Shown: piece by piece, positions 46,101 through 57,146 of the stretch
Layout of the letters: each line of letters starts with the position of its first letter
How positions within the stretch are numbered: position 1 is the first letter of the stretch
Origin: Lotus japonicus
Taxonomy: Eukaryota; Streptophyta; Magnoliopsida; Fabales; Fabaceae
Assembly (NCBI RefSeq): GCF_012489685.1
Contig: NC_080042.1
Location: 76,451,093-76,515,092, forward strand
Length of the DNA: 64,000 nt
Direction of reading: 5' to 3'
Notes under the pieces: generated by a model
What the model was told of the DNA's origin: nothing
The model's input: the letters and a program-made list of their open reading frames with translations, nothing else
The model's database searches: none
Translations under genes and position numbers: made by a program

Positions 46101-46610
46101 GACTATGGTATTCTCTATACTCATGATACAAATTCTTCTTTAGTTGGTTTCTGTGATGCAGATTGGGCCGGTAGTGCAGATGATAGAAAGAGCACATCTG
46201 GTGGATGTTTCTTCCTAGGGAATAATTTGATTTCATGGTTTAGCAAGAAGCAGAACTGTGTCTCATTGTCTACAGCTGAAGCAGAGTATATTGCAGCCGG
46301 AAGTAGTTGTACTCAACTCATGTGGATGAAGCAAATGTTGAAAGAGTATGATGTTGAACAGGATGTCATGACATTGTACTGCGACAATCTCAGTGCAATC
46401 AATATTTCCAAGAATCCCATACAGCATAGCAGGACCAAGCATATTGATATTAGACATCATTTCATTAGAGACTTGGTGGAGGATAAAATTGTCAACTTGG
46501 AGCATGTGACAACTGACAAGCAGTTGGCTGATATTTTCACAAAACCCCTTGATGCTATCACTTTTGAAAAATTAAGAGGAAGTCTAGGGATTTGTCTTTC
46601 TGATGCATAG
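43191..46610 (+). CDS. Element A pol (with second gag zinc knuckle), intact frame
   Basis: This continues the gag frame of A exactly across the B insertion: codon phase at 23377 and at 43191 fits. It is open for about 1139 codons, ending at TAG 46608-46610. Order: second CCHC knuckle [14 protein letters not shown], protease [13 protein letters not shown] (about 43570), zinc-binding [13 protein letters not shown] with CGECQIGK, integrase core with D in LHMDLMGP, D in [10 protein letters not shown] (REF where GEF is usual) and E in [11 protein letters not shown] with YVDDIVFGG (about 45664), and RNase [18 protein letters not shown] (about 46150) with STAEAEYIA. Pol itself is unbroken, but it is cut off from its gag by B and by the gag stops. 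Confidence 0.93.
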   Translation, partial: KQGGSLKGIGFDYRTANKENQKGSKKFVSAAKQTEFKKPRNYQLSDSLPRHVPQHVKSQLKLEKIVPWKCHYCGKNCHIKPYCYRLYGYPQMHDKKPVQMRKEWKPKGEVRCQVAYTSFRASSKEDWYFDSGCSKHMTGNKSFLQDIRSHSTNYVTFGDGAKGKIKGVGKLVSTESPNLNNVLLVNGLTANLISISQLCDQGYDVKFNKIECVVTTDDERVVMRGVRSKDNCYMWTSEEKAHVSRCLLTKEDEVNVWHQRLGHLNYRSMQKIIADEAIRGLPNLSLGEGKLCGECQIGKQTKVPHKMLQHQTTTKVLELLHMDLMGPMQVESLGGKRYVFVCVDDFSRYTWVEFMREKSETFEICKNLCLRLQNEKDCVIVRIRSDHGREFENSNFLEVCGTEGISHELSAPITPQQNGIVERKNRTLQESARVMLHAKKIPHQFWAEAMSTACYIHNRVTIRAGTSSTQYELWKGRKPYVKYFHIFGSKCYILADRDPKRKLDPRSDEGIFMGYSMNNKAYRVFNSRTRTMMESVNVTVDDEPSKKEEAVLNEDDDGADVPANAPATALDNESETSADEKEDKDITTNKAPSIRVQKNHPQENIIGNLQEGVTTRSRSIIAHSCFISKIEPKNVNEALTDEYWINAMQEELDQFRRNEVWELVPRPEEVNIIGTKWIFKNKSDEAGTVTRNKARLVAQGYTQIEGVDFDETFAPVARLESIRLLLGVACLLKFRLYQMDVKSAFLNGYLNEEVYVEQPKGFTDPHHPDHVYKLRKALYGLKQAPRAWYERLTEFLVSNGYSKGGIDKTLFVKNDRGKLMIAQIYVDDIVFGGMSNSMVEHFVRQMKSEFEMSLVGELNYFLGLQVKQMEDSMFISQSKYAKGLVKKFGLEKAGHKRTPAATHIKMSKDEQGEDVDQSLYRSMIGSLLYLTASRPDITFAVGVCARFQAAPKASHLLQVKRIIKYINGTSDYGILYTHDTNSSLVGFCDADWAGSADDRKSTSGGCFFLGNNLISWFSKKQNCVSLSTAEAEYIAAGSSCTQLMWMKQMLKEYDVEQDVMTLYCDNLSAINISKNPIQHSRTKHIDIRHHFIRDLVEDKIVNLEHVTTDKQLADIFTKPLDAITFEKLRGSLGICLSDA

Positions 46611-46847
46611 CAATTAGCGTGCCCTAGTGTGTCAACGGCTAGTTTATTCTTGGTCATCATTAACAGCCGTTGTGACATCAGCAGAAAGAAAGTTACTTCA
46701 TGGTTCACATTTCCTATAACTACCTCCAACGGGCAAATTGTGTTCTCTCAACCGCTTGTGCATCTATCTTCTTCAAGACTCATCATCTCTGATTTGCAAA
46801 TCTGTTTCATTGTTCTGTACTTTGCTTGTATTTCCTCTCGATTCGTC

Positions 46848-48559
46848 ATGTCTCAAAGTTCAGGAAAGAAGGAATCTGTCAAGGCCAAGATTGAAAGAAC
46901 TGCTAAAGGAGTCAAGTGTATGGGTTTGAAGAGTGATCCTTCTCAACCGTCTTCTGTGTCCAAGAAAGCCTCCAAGAAGATGCGATCAAGAAACCCAACG
47001 TGTAAGGTCTACAAATCACAGGTCAAGAATAGCAAAGCTCCGAATGTTCCTATCCTTGAGGATGTTCCTGACGAAGAAGAAATCAATGATGAAGATTCTC
47101 CAGTGAAATCGCCTCCTGATGTTGTGCCTGATGTTGTGGCTGATGTTGAGACAACTGGGTCTAAGGGAAGTTCTGCTCAAGAAACTCCTGGAAAGGATTC
47201 CACTTCTCATGAAAATTCAGGCGATGCTACCACGCCTAATATCTCTGGTTCATCCTCGTCGAAGGATGCTAATCCAGCCTCTGTTCAGAACATCTCTGAT
47301 GATGCTTCTAATGATGTTCCTATGACTGAGACTTTTGCTGATAGTGTTGCTGCGAGAATGAAGAAGAAAAGAAGGATTTCTTCTCCTGAGATCACACTTA
47401 CTCCATCAAAGAAATCCAGACAGGCCAGTGTGAAGAGTAAGGGGAAGCAAAAGGAAGCAAAGGCTCCCACTGAGAAGAAGCAGAGGAAGATTCCAGTTGA
47501 CGTTGAAGACTCTGAGTCAGATGTTGAAGTCGGTGTTCAGGACATTCGATCTTCTGATAAAAAAGAAGTTTTCTGGTAAGCGTGTTCCTCAGAATGTTCC
47601 TGCTGTCCCTATTGATAGAGTGTCCTTCCACTTAGAAGAGAATGTTCAGAAGTGGAAGTTTGTTTGCAAGAGAAGAATGGCCAAGGAAAGGGATGTTGGT
47701 TCTGATGTTCTTGAATGCAGAGATGTTATTGCACTTATTGAGAAAGCAGGTCTGATGAAGACTATTCAGAATGTTGGAAGGTGCTATGAGAAGCTTGTGA
47801 GAGAGTTCCTGGTGAATCTCTCTGTTGATGTGGGACTTCCTGATAGTGCAGAGTTCAGAAAAGTCTATGTACGGGCTGAATGTGTATTGTTTTCCTCTGC
47901 TGTGATCAATCAAGCACTTGGACGGAGTGCTATTGAATTTGTTGATGAAGAAGTGTCCATGGATGATGTTGCCAAGGAGCTTACTGCCGGTCATGTGAAG
48001 AAGTGGCCCAGCAAAAAGTTGTTGTCTACTGGAAATCTGAGTGTGAAGTATGCTATTCTTAACCGGATTGGTGCTGTGAATTGGGTTCCTACTCAACATA
48101 CTTCTGACATTGAAGCATGCTGATACTTGTGCTGTGAAGCTGCCTGTTTCATTTCCTTCACTTCTTACTGAGATAATCTTAAAGCAACATCCTCAGATTC
48201 TGAGGGCAGATGATGTGGCTATGTCTCGTGGAGTTCCAATCACTTTGGATCACCGTTTGTTTATGGAGTCACATGTTCTAGACATTGCCTTACCAACCAG
48301 CAGGACATCTGCTCCTCCTGTGACTGAATCTGACGCTAAGGCCATCATTGCTGAATTACTGAAGGTTTCCAAGGCCTTGCAGGAGACAATCAGGGTGAGT
48401 ACTGCCAGGAAGCTCAGAGTTGATGCGTTGCTACTCAAGCTACAGGAAGAAGAACGTCAAGATGGTGAACACCGTGCTGCTGCTCCGAATGTGAGTAATG
48501 AAGTGGAGGAAGGATCTGAAGAGTGTAGTGCAGGAAAGGACTCCAGTTCTGAAGACTAG
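46848..48559 (+). pseudogene. Element A env-like gene, broken by two frame changes
   Basis: It starts MSQSSGKKESVKAK at 46848. The N-terminal 230 residues are acidic and serine-rich with lysine clusters (MKKKRR, KKQRK). The frame is lost in the A run near 47560 and continues in the next frame with KFSGKRVPQNVPAV and a globular segment to 48123. A second change near 48110 moves to a third frame, with KHADTCAVKLPVSF and a C-terminal helix ending at TAG 48557-48559. The order resembles the env-like protein of B but the sequence is clearly divergent. The junction near 48110 may also hide an internal deletion, because the globular domain seems shorter than expected. Confidence 0.75.
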
Positions 48560-48606
48560 TTTGTTTTGTTTCTGCTGTATTCGTGCACCCTTTGCAAATT
48601 TGTGCT

Positions 48607-49366
48607 AAAAAGGGGGAGTAGTTGCTAGTATGCATGTGTTTTGTTCAGATGTTTAAGTGACAAATGTTTTCAGCTGTTTTTGAAGTTTCAGAAGTGTGTG
48701 AACAGTGTTTTCAGATGTTTGAGTTTTCAGAAGTTTGTGGTTCAGAAGTTGTTTATTTTCAGAAGTTTGTGGTTCAGAAGTTGTTTATGTTCAGAAGTTT
48801 GTGGTTCAGAAGTTGTTTATGTTCAGAAGTTAGTGGAAGTTGGTTCTGTTCAGATGTTCGCAGATTACAACCCTCCAGAAGTTTGTTTTGGTTCAGATGT
48901 TCATGTTCTCAGAAGTTAGGTGAAGTTGCTTCTGTTTCTACTGTGCTATGTGTGTTCTGAAAGTGTTAGCTCTGGTCTGAAGACAAGTTCAAGACGATGG
49001 CTATGTTTGTTTCTGAAATGTTACTTCTGATGAGCGGTATTTCTGACGGTGCTTCTGATGAGCAGTATTTCTGTTAGCTGTACTTCTGGGTATGTGCTGC
49101 CAGCTTCAGATGGTAGTATTTCTGATACGATGATGTTCAAGCTAATCTATTTTGGTGTCATCATGTGCTAAGGCTGATTGTACCTTTGGTTTTGTGTTTG
49201 TGCTGCTAAGTGGTTGTTCCGACTATGTCTTCTGAAGTATGGTAGTTGGTTGTGTAGATGCATCAGTTTGAGGGGGAGCTCTGACTAAGGGGGAGAATTG
49301 TCTCTCTAGTTTTTTATCCTCTCTGATTGTGAGTTGTTTTAGACAAAATTTGACAAAGGGGGAGAT
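48607..49366 (+). repeat. Multiple polypurine tracts before the 3' LTR of element A
   Basis: AAAAAGGGGGAG at 48607-48618, AGGGGGAG at 49271-49278, AAGGGGGAG at 49287-49295 and AAAGGGGGAGAT at 49355-49366, the last directly abutting the LTR. Confidence 0.85.
48728..48830 (+). repeat. 32-bp tandem repeat in the 3' region of element A
   Basis: Units starting CAGAAGTTTGTGGTTCAGAA occur at 48728, 48760 and 48792, with a partial fourth at 48824. The surrounding 400 bases are dense in TTCAGAAG. Confidence 0.9.
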
Positions 49367-50241
49367 TGTTGGAACATGTTGCCTTGCATTTTGTCAAAAC
49401 AACTGATTGTCGAAGCAGATGTCGTGGCATCTGACCTCGTGAGGCTAGGACATCAGTCCTCAGCTTGTGTTTCTGTTATGGGCCTTCTGAAGATTTGTTG
49501 AAGATATGTTTTGAGTTACTTGAGGAGCAAGTAACTATCTCAGAAGGGTTTTAGTTGTTGGGTTGTTATTTGTTGAAACAATCTTTGTTAAAAGATTGAT
49601 TTCTATCTTTACTTGTGCAGTAAGAAACCAAATCTATCAAGATTGCGTTTTCAAATTGCTGTTATTGGAATCTGTTTCTTCAGCCCGTGCTAACCCTAAA
49701 GCCCATGCTACCGCTGCTGAAGTCTATAAAAGGATGAAGACCTAAAACGTGAAGTCTACCGAAGCTGATAGAGAGAGATCGTGTGTTTTAGGATTTGTTA
49801 GTGTGCTTCGTTCTTTGTTATTTGTGAATCCTCTTTGCTCACTGATTCTATAAAGCAAAGAAGGGTTCTGTGTTGTTTGATTACATTCAAACTCTGATTG
49901 TTCATTGTGTTTACCAATCACTGTGGCAGTGATTGAGAGAAAGTGAGAGGGGCTCTCATACTTAGGTTGAGATTCTAAGTAGAAATACACTGGGTAGATT
50001 AGGAAGTGAACTATGAACTGAGGTGTTCATGAGTGTCTGTAATTTCTGAATCTTGAGATAGTGGATTTCCTTTCTTTGGGTGCAAACCCTCCAGACGTAG
50101 GTGAAAGTTTTCACTGAACTGGGTTAACAACTTCTGAGTGTTATTGTTTTGTTGTTAAGTTTTGTTTATTGTTAAGCGATTGTCGAACCTCTTGTCCCAG
50201 CATCGTGTAGGACAATCGTATCAGAGGGAACCTGAATTACA
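49367..50241 (+). repeat. 3' LTR of element A
   Basis: 875 bases, TATA box at 49725-49732. Four substitutions relative to the 5' LTR. Followed by the ATCTT duplication (50242-50246). Confidence 0.95.
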
Positions 50242-50246
50242 ATCTT

Positions 50247-50270
50247 CTTGCATTGTCTTGCACTTCATCA
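50247..50270 (-). mobile_element. Copia solo LTR C, remaining 24 bases
   Basis: Completes the LTR begun at 19866; its end reads, on the minus strand, TGATGAAGTGCAAG. Followed by TTAGA, the near match of TTAAA at 19861-19865. Confidence 0.6.
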
Positions 50271-50533
50271 TTAGACTATAAGGCACGAGGGGCATAAATG
50301 TGATTTCCTTCAATATAATTCATATGAAATTTTAAGCATTACACTTATACTATTGAAAATTGTTATCATTCAAAATATGATAAACGATGTATTCAAAATT
50401 TGAACTTAACAAAACTCAGGCCTAAAAGGAAATCAATGACAGATAACAAGTCAGACTGAGGCCTTTAAGTTTTTTAAATAGGTCAAACATATTTCAGCAA
50501 AACCTAGCATGACCCAGCCTATTTCCACCCTTA
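50271..50533. mobile_element. Element D, right half
   Basis: Ends with the inverted copy of the left terminus at 19390. The interior is AT-rich and non-coding. Confidence 0.55.
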
Positions 50534-50690
50534 AGGGCCCGTGTTGTGGACAGGATAAGCAGACAGAATAGGATAGCAGTAATCCTATCATGTTGTAATA
50601 TGTTGGTTGTTGCGCGAGAAAGATAGGATAACACTATCTTGTCTCTTATCCTATCATGTCTATCATGTGTAAGGGCCCGTTTGGTGACTT
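50534..50690. mobile_element. Short MITE-like repeat with ATAGGATA motifs
   Basis: GGATAAGCAGACAGAATAGG near the left and the inverted CTTATCCTATCATGTC near the right give partial inverted symmetry. TAAGGGCCCGT is found at both edges (50531 and 50670). Exact ends and target duplication were not resolved. Confidence 0.4.
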
Positions 50691-51070
50691 TCTGGCGTCA
50701 TAGTTTCGCTCGAGCGAGTAGCTTTCGTCACATGTGAGTTTCCAGCACCGCCATAGCTCACTCAAGCGACATTCCATCTCGCTTGAGCGAGATTCTTCCC
50801 TGTAGCTTTGGCTTGAGCAAATCTTTGCCCCAAAATAGTTTTCTTCACCCTCTTGTTGCTTTTCCTCGATGAAATGTTCATGGATTCTCTTTAACACCCA
50901 CCCTACATAAAAAATAGGGATTAGACTCTAAGTTCAACATAAAATCCACACAAAATCTAATTATTTACTAAACTACACAATTGAGGGTTAAATTGATGTG
51001 AATTACACACATTTATTACAGATAAATGCCCAAAACAATATGAAAAACTAGGTAAATTTAGCACTTATCA
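50691..51070 (-). mobile_element. Possible Ty3/gypsy LTR fragment, minus orientation
   Basis: Read on the minus strand the segment begins TGATAAGTGCTAAATTTACC at 51070, a start I associate with legume gypsy LTRs. It contains several TCGCTTGAGCGAG-type palindromes (50705-50805). No partner LTR or coding region was seen. Confidence 0.4.
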
Positions 51071-52385
51071 CTTACCATCTTGCAATAATATTAATTGCTT
51101 TAATATTTCATGATTTTTAACTGCTCTCATCCATTTAACAAAAAAAAAAACTGCTCTCATCTACTTTTGGGCCTCGATAAAGAGGCTTTCAAGTCGAGCT
51201 CATGGTTTCCAGAGCCCATTTCTGAGTGCATCAACTGGTTTTCTTGATTTCTTCTCAACTATTTATCCAAGAACAGCTTCTTCATATTTTAATTATACAA
51301 AAAAAAGCGCATGCATCTTACAAGGCAAGTAAGAACTGGAATAGACCGACCTTCACCAAAGATATAGATCATTCACTTTTTTGCATCTGTAGACTGGTCA
51401 GCAGTCAATGCTCCTAACATGTCTCAGCACAAGAACATAAATAATAAATAATAAACAAGTAAAAAAATGTAATATGCTATACAATACTAAAATATCAGCT
51501 TGGTTGTCATGACAATGATAGCCAAATCATGATATTAGATTTTAAGAGACAACCAATTAGCTCTGACACTAAAAAATTATCTTGCTTAGTATAAGGGTCT
51601 GGTTTACTTGACATCAGCCATAACTTCAGCTGCAATGTTATTAATAATTGAGGAATCATGTTACTAACTTTATAGTGGAAGGAAAACAATGCAATAAGAA
51701 ATTGTAAAGAGTGTCATGTGCTGCTTTACTAGTTTAATTAGTCTGAGTGCCACTGTCACTGAAACTTAGGCCTTTAAAAATTTGTGCACTGATTCTTCCT
51801 TCACGTGAATTAGAAATGGGGTAATGGAAGTTATTTACACAGACAGCAACTCCCATAGCTTTCCTTCACATGTAAGTTTAAGAACAATGCATAATTGCAT
51901 ATTATATTATTTACTCATCACAGTTTATATAATATGATAATATCTGTGATTTACAGAGAGAGTGATTGATTCAAGTTGTGCATGTTTGATTCCTCTAAAA
52001 TAAAGTTTCAGATCCGAGTCTTGCGGATATTTCCAACTCGAACATGATTATCTAAGATGGAGGATACTTGTCTTAAAAAAAATCTAAATGATTTAAGATT
52101 TAAGAATAAGTATTAGCTGCCCATAGCTATTCCCAATCAAGAAGTACACATGGATTTGACAATTTTTAATTGCAAAGCAGTCAATTACACAGCAGATACT
52201 GAAGGCCCTTAGACCTTACTAAAGGGTGTCATAATTATTTAATGTGACTTAAATTCACCTCACCATACATATTCAATATTTCTGTTAGTTAAAATTTCAC
52301 TCTCTTGTTCTGTTTAGCAATCTTCATTCTGATAGTTATAGTTAACTACCAAGAGAAGTACAGAAATAAAAAGGAAGAGCTAAAA
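51071..52385. other. AT-rich DNA; probable promoter and leader of the gene at 52386
   Basis: No coding region is evident. A micro-insertion lies at 51119-51161. The part from about 52250 may contain the promoter and 5' UTR of the downstream ORF; TTCTGTTTAG at 52309-52318 could be a splice acceptor of a leader intron, unproven. Confidence 0.45.
51119..51161 (+). repeat. Micro-insertion: CATTTAACA9 flanked by a 13-bp direct repeat
   Basis: AACTGCTCTCATC at 51119-51131 and 51149-51161 enclose CATTTAACAAAAAAAAA (51132-51148). Confidence 0.65.
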
Positions 52386-52691
52386 ATGAAGGACTCTGGG
52401 GTTGAGTTTCCTGGTTTCCAAATTTACAGTCCGAGGGATGAGTTTGTGTTGAGGAGTTCCATGAGTAGGCTACAAAAGAGAGCTCCTTGTCCACTTCAGA
52501 TCAAGCCTAGTGTTGTAAACTCTGCTTCCAGTGGATCAAAAAACTCAATGGGGTTTGGTTCAAGTTCCTCTTCAAATTCCTCTTCAATAAGTTCCTTCTT
52601 CACCAGTAAAGACCCCATTCCTCTGCTTTCTCCTCTTGTGGTGCTTGAATCCAACTCCATCAGAGAAGCAAACACTGCAGAATCACATTAA
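52386..52691 (+). CDS. Small serine-rich plant protein, function unknown
   Basis: 101 residues: MKDSGVEFPGFQIYSPRDEF, then LRSSMSRLQKRAPCPLQIKP, a serine/asparagine-rich run (residues about 65-80), then PIPLLSPLVVLESN. Composition, the proline-terminated basic segment and the GC content above the flanks argue for a real gene. The product has no signal peptide or membrane segment and I cannot assign a function. ATG 52386 is preferred over an upstream in-frame methionine at 52305 because the upstream extension is hydrophobic, AT-rich and probably leader sequence. It appears to be a single coding exon, followed by a plausible 3' UTR to about 52880. It lies in the open between repeats and has no evident partner gene. 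Confidence 0.6.
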   Translation: MKDSGVEFPGFQIYSPRDEFVLRSSMSRLQKRAPCPLQIKPSVVNSASSGSKNSMGFGSSSSSNSSSISSFFTSKDPIPLLSPLVVLESNSIREANTAESH

Positions 52692-54100
52692 TTGATGTTT
52701 TATTTCTATGTTCTATAGTTTTCTGATTTTATAAACTTGTGTACCCTTGAGTCCTCATGTAAATTGGCTGAATTGTTAATTTGTGTCCCTTCTAATGGAA
52801 TTTTATGCACTGCATGTATGATTTTATTGTTATTTACAATGTTTAGATCCACTGTTATCCTGCAGATTAATTCATTTCAGTAATTTCATTCCTAATTTTC
52901 TAGTGTAACAATGCATATATACGTAACAAATTATTTTGGTTTGATTGGTAAATTATCCACAAGGCTGCAGACAAATTTGCAGCATATGAGATCCTCATCA
53001 ACACATCATCTTTTGACTTTATATTATATTTTCAAACAGTATAGACAACATCCAAGTATTGTAGAAATGAGGAAAAACTTTTCTCCTTATCCAAAAGGGT
53101 GTTTTTTCATAAACCAATGTAAACAAATTAAACTTCTAATAAATTTACTACTGTCTTCATCACTACCACTATTTTCCAATTAAGATCCCAAAAGGAAAAC
53201 CAAAACAACACATAAAAGATAGGTAGCATTGCTAGTGCAATGCAATGGTTCTGTTGTAGAATGAGAATCTGTCAAATAAGCTTCCACACAGTGTATGAAG
53301 TCCTTAAATGCAACAGGCCCAGTTCTAATGCATTTGGGCCTTTAAACACAAGCACAGGCTGTTACATCAACCCAACATTCTCGGGCTTCACTATCACTGG
53401 CTTCTATGATACTTTAGCATAATCATGGAGGATACTAATTTATTTACTCACTAATATAAAATTAATTAACAACTTGACTAATTTATAAATTATGAAAATA
53501 TTCTTTTTACTCCTATAAAAATAGATATAAAGTTTTATTTATCAATTTCTACTATTCAATTAACATTATTTCATTATTTATATCACTAATAAAAAAATTA
53601 ATTATTCACTAATAGTAAAGTAGACATTACACATATCCTATCCTATATATCTTATAAATAAAAAAATAGTAACTCTTATAGGTGTCATTCCCTCATGTGA
53701 TGTCTTTCTTGTGTCTTTTGTCTCATTATTGTTAATAGATTGATGATGTCATGTTTATATTTCTCAATTTTTAATAATTTCAAATTTTGACATCGAATTA
53801 TTTACATCGGTATTTAATTTAAAACAATTAACACAAAGTTAAATATTATTTTTTTTAATTGCTTCGGTATTTAATGTAACAAAATTAACAAAAAGTCAAA
53901 TTGTGGTATTTAAAGTATAAAAATTAATAAAATGTGTAACGTATGTAGTTATATATTTTAAAAATTAAATTATGTTTTATTTAGTTAATTTTCTTTGTTT
54001 TCCATTATAAATGGTTATTCTCACAAATTAATGATTATTTTCGAATGGTTATTCTGACAAACTCTCACTCAACACTTAGTGTATTGTCAATGTGTAACAT
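52692..54100. other. 3' flank and AT-rich DNA without a gene
   Basis: Nothing coding is recognised. Low-complexity AT-rich sequence dominates from 53430 to 54060. Confidence 0.6.
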
Positions 54101-54111
54101 ACATGACATTT

Positions 54112-54429
54112 TTTTTTTGAAAACAGAACAAGTAATCTATAAAATGAGAGTAAAGATCTTGGGAACGAGACTCTCCCAAGTAAGTCAACTGATAAAACAA
54201 AAAAGAAAACAGAAAAAAACCATGGAGACGAGCCAAACCTAAAACAAAAAAAAAAACCCTAACGCTAAAACAACATAAACACAAATCATGGGAAAAACCA
54301 TAGGAGCCAAAAGCTAAATATCTCCTAGACTGTACAACACAAAATCACAACCCGAGAGGCTAACATATAGAGTAAAAAAACACATAAGCACGAAAATTGA
54401 AAGAAAGCTCCAAGGACAAAAAGCACGCC
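54112..54429 (-). mobile_element. 5'-truncated LINE tail with perfect 11-bp target duplication
   Basis: ACATGACATTT stands at 54101-54111 and 54430-54440. Between them is 318 bases that, on the minus strand, end in TTTTC plus an A tail. There is no ORF, as expected for a 3' UTR fragment. The insertion is precise and probably young. Confidence 0.75.
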
Positions 54430-54816
54430 ACATGACATTTAATGAAAATTTTTTATATCGAAAACTTATCTTATCTTTTAATATAACTATTTTTGAAACA
54501 AAAAAGTAGCAACTCCTTTATGAAATTCCCTCAATAGAAAAATTATTTGTTTGGGTAATATAATTAAAGTTCCTTCATTTAATTTTTTTATCTTAATACA
54601 AATATTGATAATTTTATACTCTTAATTAATATTATTTGAATAATTATAATAAAAAGCTCGACCTGAACCCTGATATCGGCGAGAAAATCTAAAATCGTAA
54701 CTCGGTTGAAAAACCTATAATCGACCCTCAACCTGACCTGGAAGCTAACATCGGTCGAAAATCCTAAAATCTGTAAACCCGAACTAAATCCTAAAATCGG
54801 AAGAAAAAACTAAAGT

Positions 54817-55072
54817 TAACCCTAAACCTAACCCTAAACCCCAAACCCTAAACCCTAAACCCTAACCCTAAACCCTAAAACCTTGAAACCCAAAACCTTG
54901 AATCCTAAACCCTGAAACCTTAAAACCCTGAATCCTTAAACTCCTAAACCCTGAACTATGAAACCCTAAAACTCTGAAACCCTGAACTTTGAAACACTGA
55001 AACCATGAAACCCTGACCTTTGAAACACTGAAACCCTGAAATTCAGAAACCATAAACCCTGACACCTTAAAC
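54817..55072 (+). repeat. Interstitial telomere-like tract 1 (CCCTAAA-derived)
   Basis: Near-perfect CCCTAAA units at 54817-54880 pass into diverged AAACCCTGAA-type units. Continues after the hAT insertion at 55967-56010. Matches tract 2 at 57527-57845 unit by unit in places. Confidence 0.85.
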
Positions 55073-55966
55073 TAGGGGTGGCAAAATGGGTTTGACCCAC
55101 CTTTTTTGACGGGTTGGGTTGGGATTTTGAACCCAAATTTAAAAGTGGGTCAACCCAACCCAACCCGTATTTTGGCGGGTTAATGACGGGTTGGGTTGGG
55201 TTAGCCCGCCAACCCATTTTCACTTTTTTTTTGAAATTTTTTAAAATTTCTTTCTATTTTTATTCGTTCAGTAGATTATTGTAAGGTGCGCATATAATAC
55301 GACATACCTAAACTAAAAAAAAACTATTTTGAAAAGTAGTCAATGACCTTCCACAGATTCACCTATATAAGTTGCAACTCTTATTCGTAGGTTATGTTTT
55401 GTCTAAAACTTTCATGACTACTCGACATTATATTTTATAATTGTTGATTAACTATTATTGGCTAAAGTAAACTTTGTTGATGATTGTAAAACACATTTAG
55501 TGACATTAAGTAATATTAAATGAGTGTGCATCAAAGAAAAATGACATTTATCAATGATTTGATGAATGTTATTGAAACTTACACTTGATAGTTGCTAGTG
55601 AGGTGACAGTTTTACAACTTTTAATAACCACACATGATAAATATTTTTTTGGTATCGCTATTGTGAGACTTTCTAGTTGAACTCATAACATTTAAAGATA
55701 AAGAACACGTAAAATTCTACTTTTTTCATGTGTCAACATATAAAAAGTGAAAGATTGCTTAAAATTTCTCATTGCACATATTTTTTTATTTCACTACATT
55801 TTCTAAGTGGGCTAGCCCGCCAGCCCATTTTCCCGCCAAAATAGGGGTTGGGTTGAGACTTTGAACCCAAATATCAAAAGTGGGCTAGCCCAACCCAACC
55901 CGTATTTCGGCGGGTTAGTGGCGGGTTGGGCCTAGCCCGGCCCGCCAACCCATATTGCCACCCCTG
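55073..55966. mobile_element. hAT-type non-autonomous element
   Basis: Terminal inverted repeats TAGGGGTGGCAAAATGGGTT and, inverted, CAGGGGTGGCAATATGGGTT. Flanked by CCTTAAAC (55065-55072) and CCTTAAAT (55967-55974), an 8-bp target duplication with one mismatch. Subterminal GGGTTGGGTTGGG and GGCGGGTTA motifs occur at both ends. No transposase ORF. 894 bases. Confidence 0.85.
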
Positions 55967-56045
55967 CCTTAAATCCTAATACATTGAATACCAAACCCTG
56001 AAAAACCCTGTCCCGAATAAGGTCCATTACATGATAAAATACAAT
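55967..56045 (+). repeat. Telomere-like tract 1, part after the hAT element
   Basis: Ends with a non-repeat sequence CCCGAATAAGGTCCATTACA that recurs with one change at about 57841-57860 after tract 2. Confidence 0.75.
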
Positions 56046-56068
56046 TCATAGCAGGCGATAGGTCCTTT

Positions 56069-57139
56069 TTAAGAGATTGATGAGGTCTTCTTGCATTCGT
56101 ACTTCTTTTTGTGATCACTTTTTGAAACTTCTTTTCCTTTTACCTTTTGTCGTTTAAGCCACATCATTTTGAACTTTTTGTTGAATAGAGCTTGCTCCTC
56201 GCCTGAGTCGTCATATGAGAATTCCAGCTCGTCACCCAATGCTTTAGATTTCAGTGCCTTCGAGCTTTTGATTTTTAACACCATAGTTTTCAGCTTCTTG
56301 GTTCCTTCATCGTCCTTTCTAAGTTCTATTTTATGAACCTTTAAGGATTCCATAAGATCTTCTATCTTTAGTGTTTTTAGATCTTTTGCTTCTTCAATTG
56401 CGCCGACCTTGAGTCTATATCTTTTGGGAAGACATCTCAAAATCTTGGTTATTTGATCGACATAGTTATATATTCGATCTAGAATTCAGAAACCATTTAC
56501 GATAGTTTAAAACCTTCCAAACATGTCGTTTATACTTTCGTTTTCCTCCAACTTGGAGATTTCATACTCTTCAACAAATATGATGTGTTTGGCTTGTCTT
56601 GCATTTTCTGTTCCCTCAAATGCAACTGGCAAAACATCCCATATTTCTTTTGCAGTTTCTAGTTCGTCAACTTTATCGAGTTGAGATTTTCTTACAACAC
56701 ATTGAGGAAATAATCTCGTCCTGTAGTTGAGTTGGTCTTCCCTTTTCTGAGCATCTGTCCAATCTTCTTATTTGATTGTCTTGTTTGCAGCATTTTTGGG
56801 AATGATGTTTCCTTTGTTGATAATTTCCCATATTTTGTAGTTGCTGGATCTGATAAAAGATACCATATGGTTCTTCCAGTAAGGAAAGTTTGTTTCGTTG
56901 AAGTAAGAAGGTTTGTTCGTGTCTGAGCATGTAGCAACACATTGATCTTCGGCCGCCATTGATCTTTTCTCTTCATGTTAATATGTTAGTCCTTAGAACC
57001 TAAGCTCTGCTTCCAATTGAAATGTAATAAAGTAACACAAGAAAAGGAGTTTGAATTGTGTTAATGTAAAACTTTAGTTTTCAAACGATTATAAGTTTAT
57101 CAAACGTTTTCGCAATCGTTTTGTGTAGGGGATAAGTGT
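56069..57139 (-). mobile_element. Copia fragment: partial LTR, primer site and frameshifted gag (same family as LTR C)
   Basis: On the minus strand: an LTR remnant (57139-57023) ending CTTTATTACA, nearly identical to the start of LTR C at 19866. Then come a primer-site-like GGAAGCAGAGC and a gag starting MAAEDQCVATCSDTN at 56959 with FNETNFPYWKNHM. After frame changes, LPKRYRLKVGAIEEAKDLK at about 56435-56380 follows. The gag stops near 56069 and no pol follows. It is dead, but it shows that LTR C belongs to this copia family and fixes its orientation. Confidence 0.8.
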
Positions 57140-57146
57140 TGTTGAC

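Larger units (their letters stand above)
21011..50241 (+). mobile_element. Sirevirus-type Ty1/copia retrotransposon A (contains element B)
   Basis: Complete element: 875-bp LTRs at 21011-21885 and 49367-50241, perfect ATCTT target duplication, initiator-tRNA-type primer site, gag, pol in copia order (protease, integrase, RT, RNase H), an env-like gene after pol and several GGGGGAG tracts before the 3' LTR. Those 3' features and the two CCHC knuckles are typical of the Sirevirus lineage (SIRE1 in soybean). The LTRs differ at four positions by my count. At 1.3e-8 substitutions per site per year (a grass-based rate) this is roughly 0.18 My. Element B is inserted at 23377/43191. A cannot encode a complete set of proteins: gag has two stops and the env-like gene is broken. 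Confidence 0.95.
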
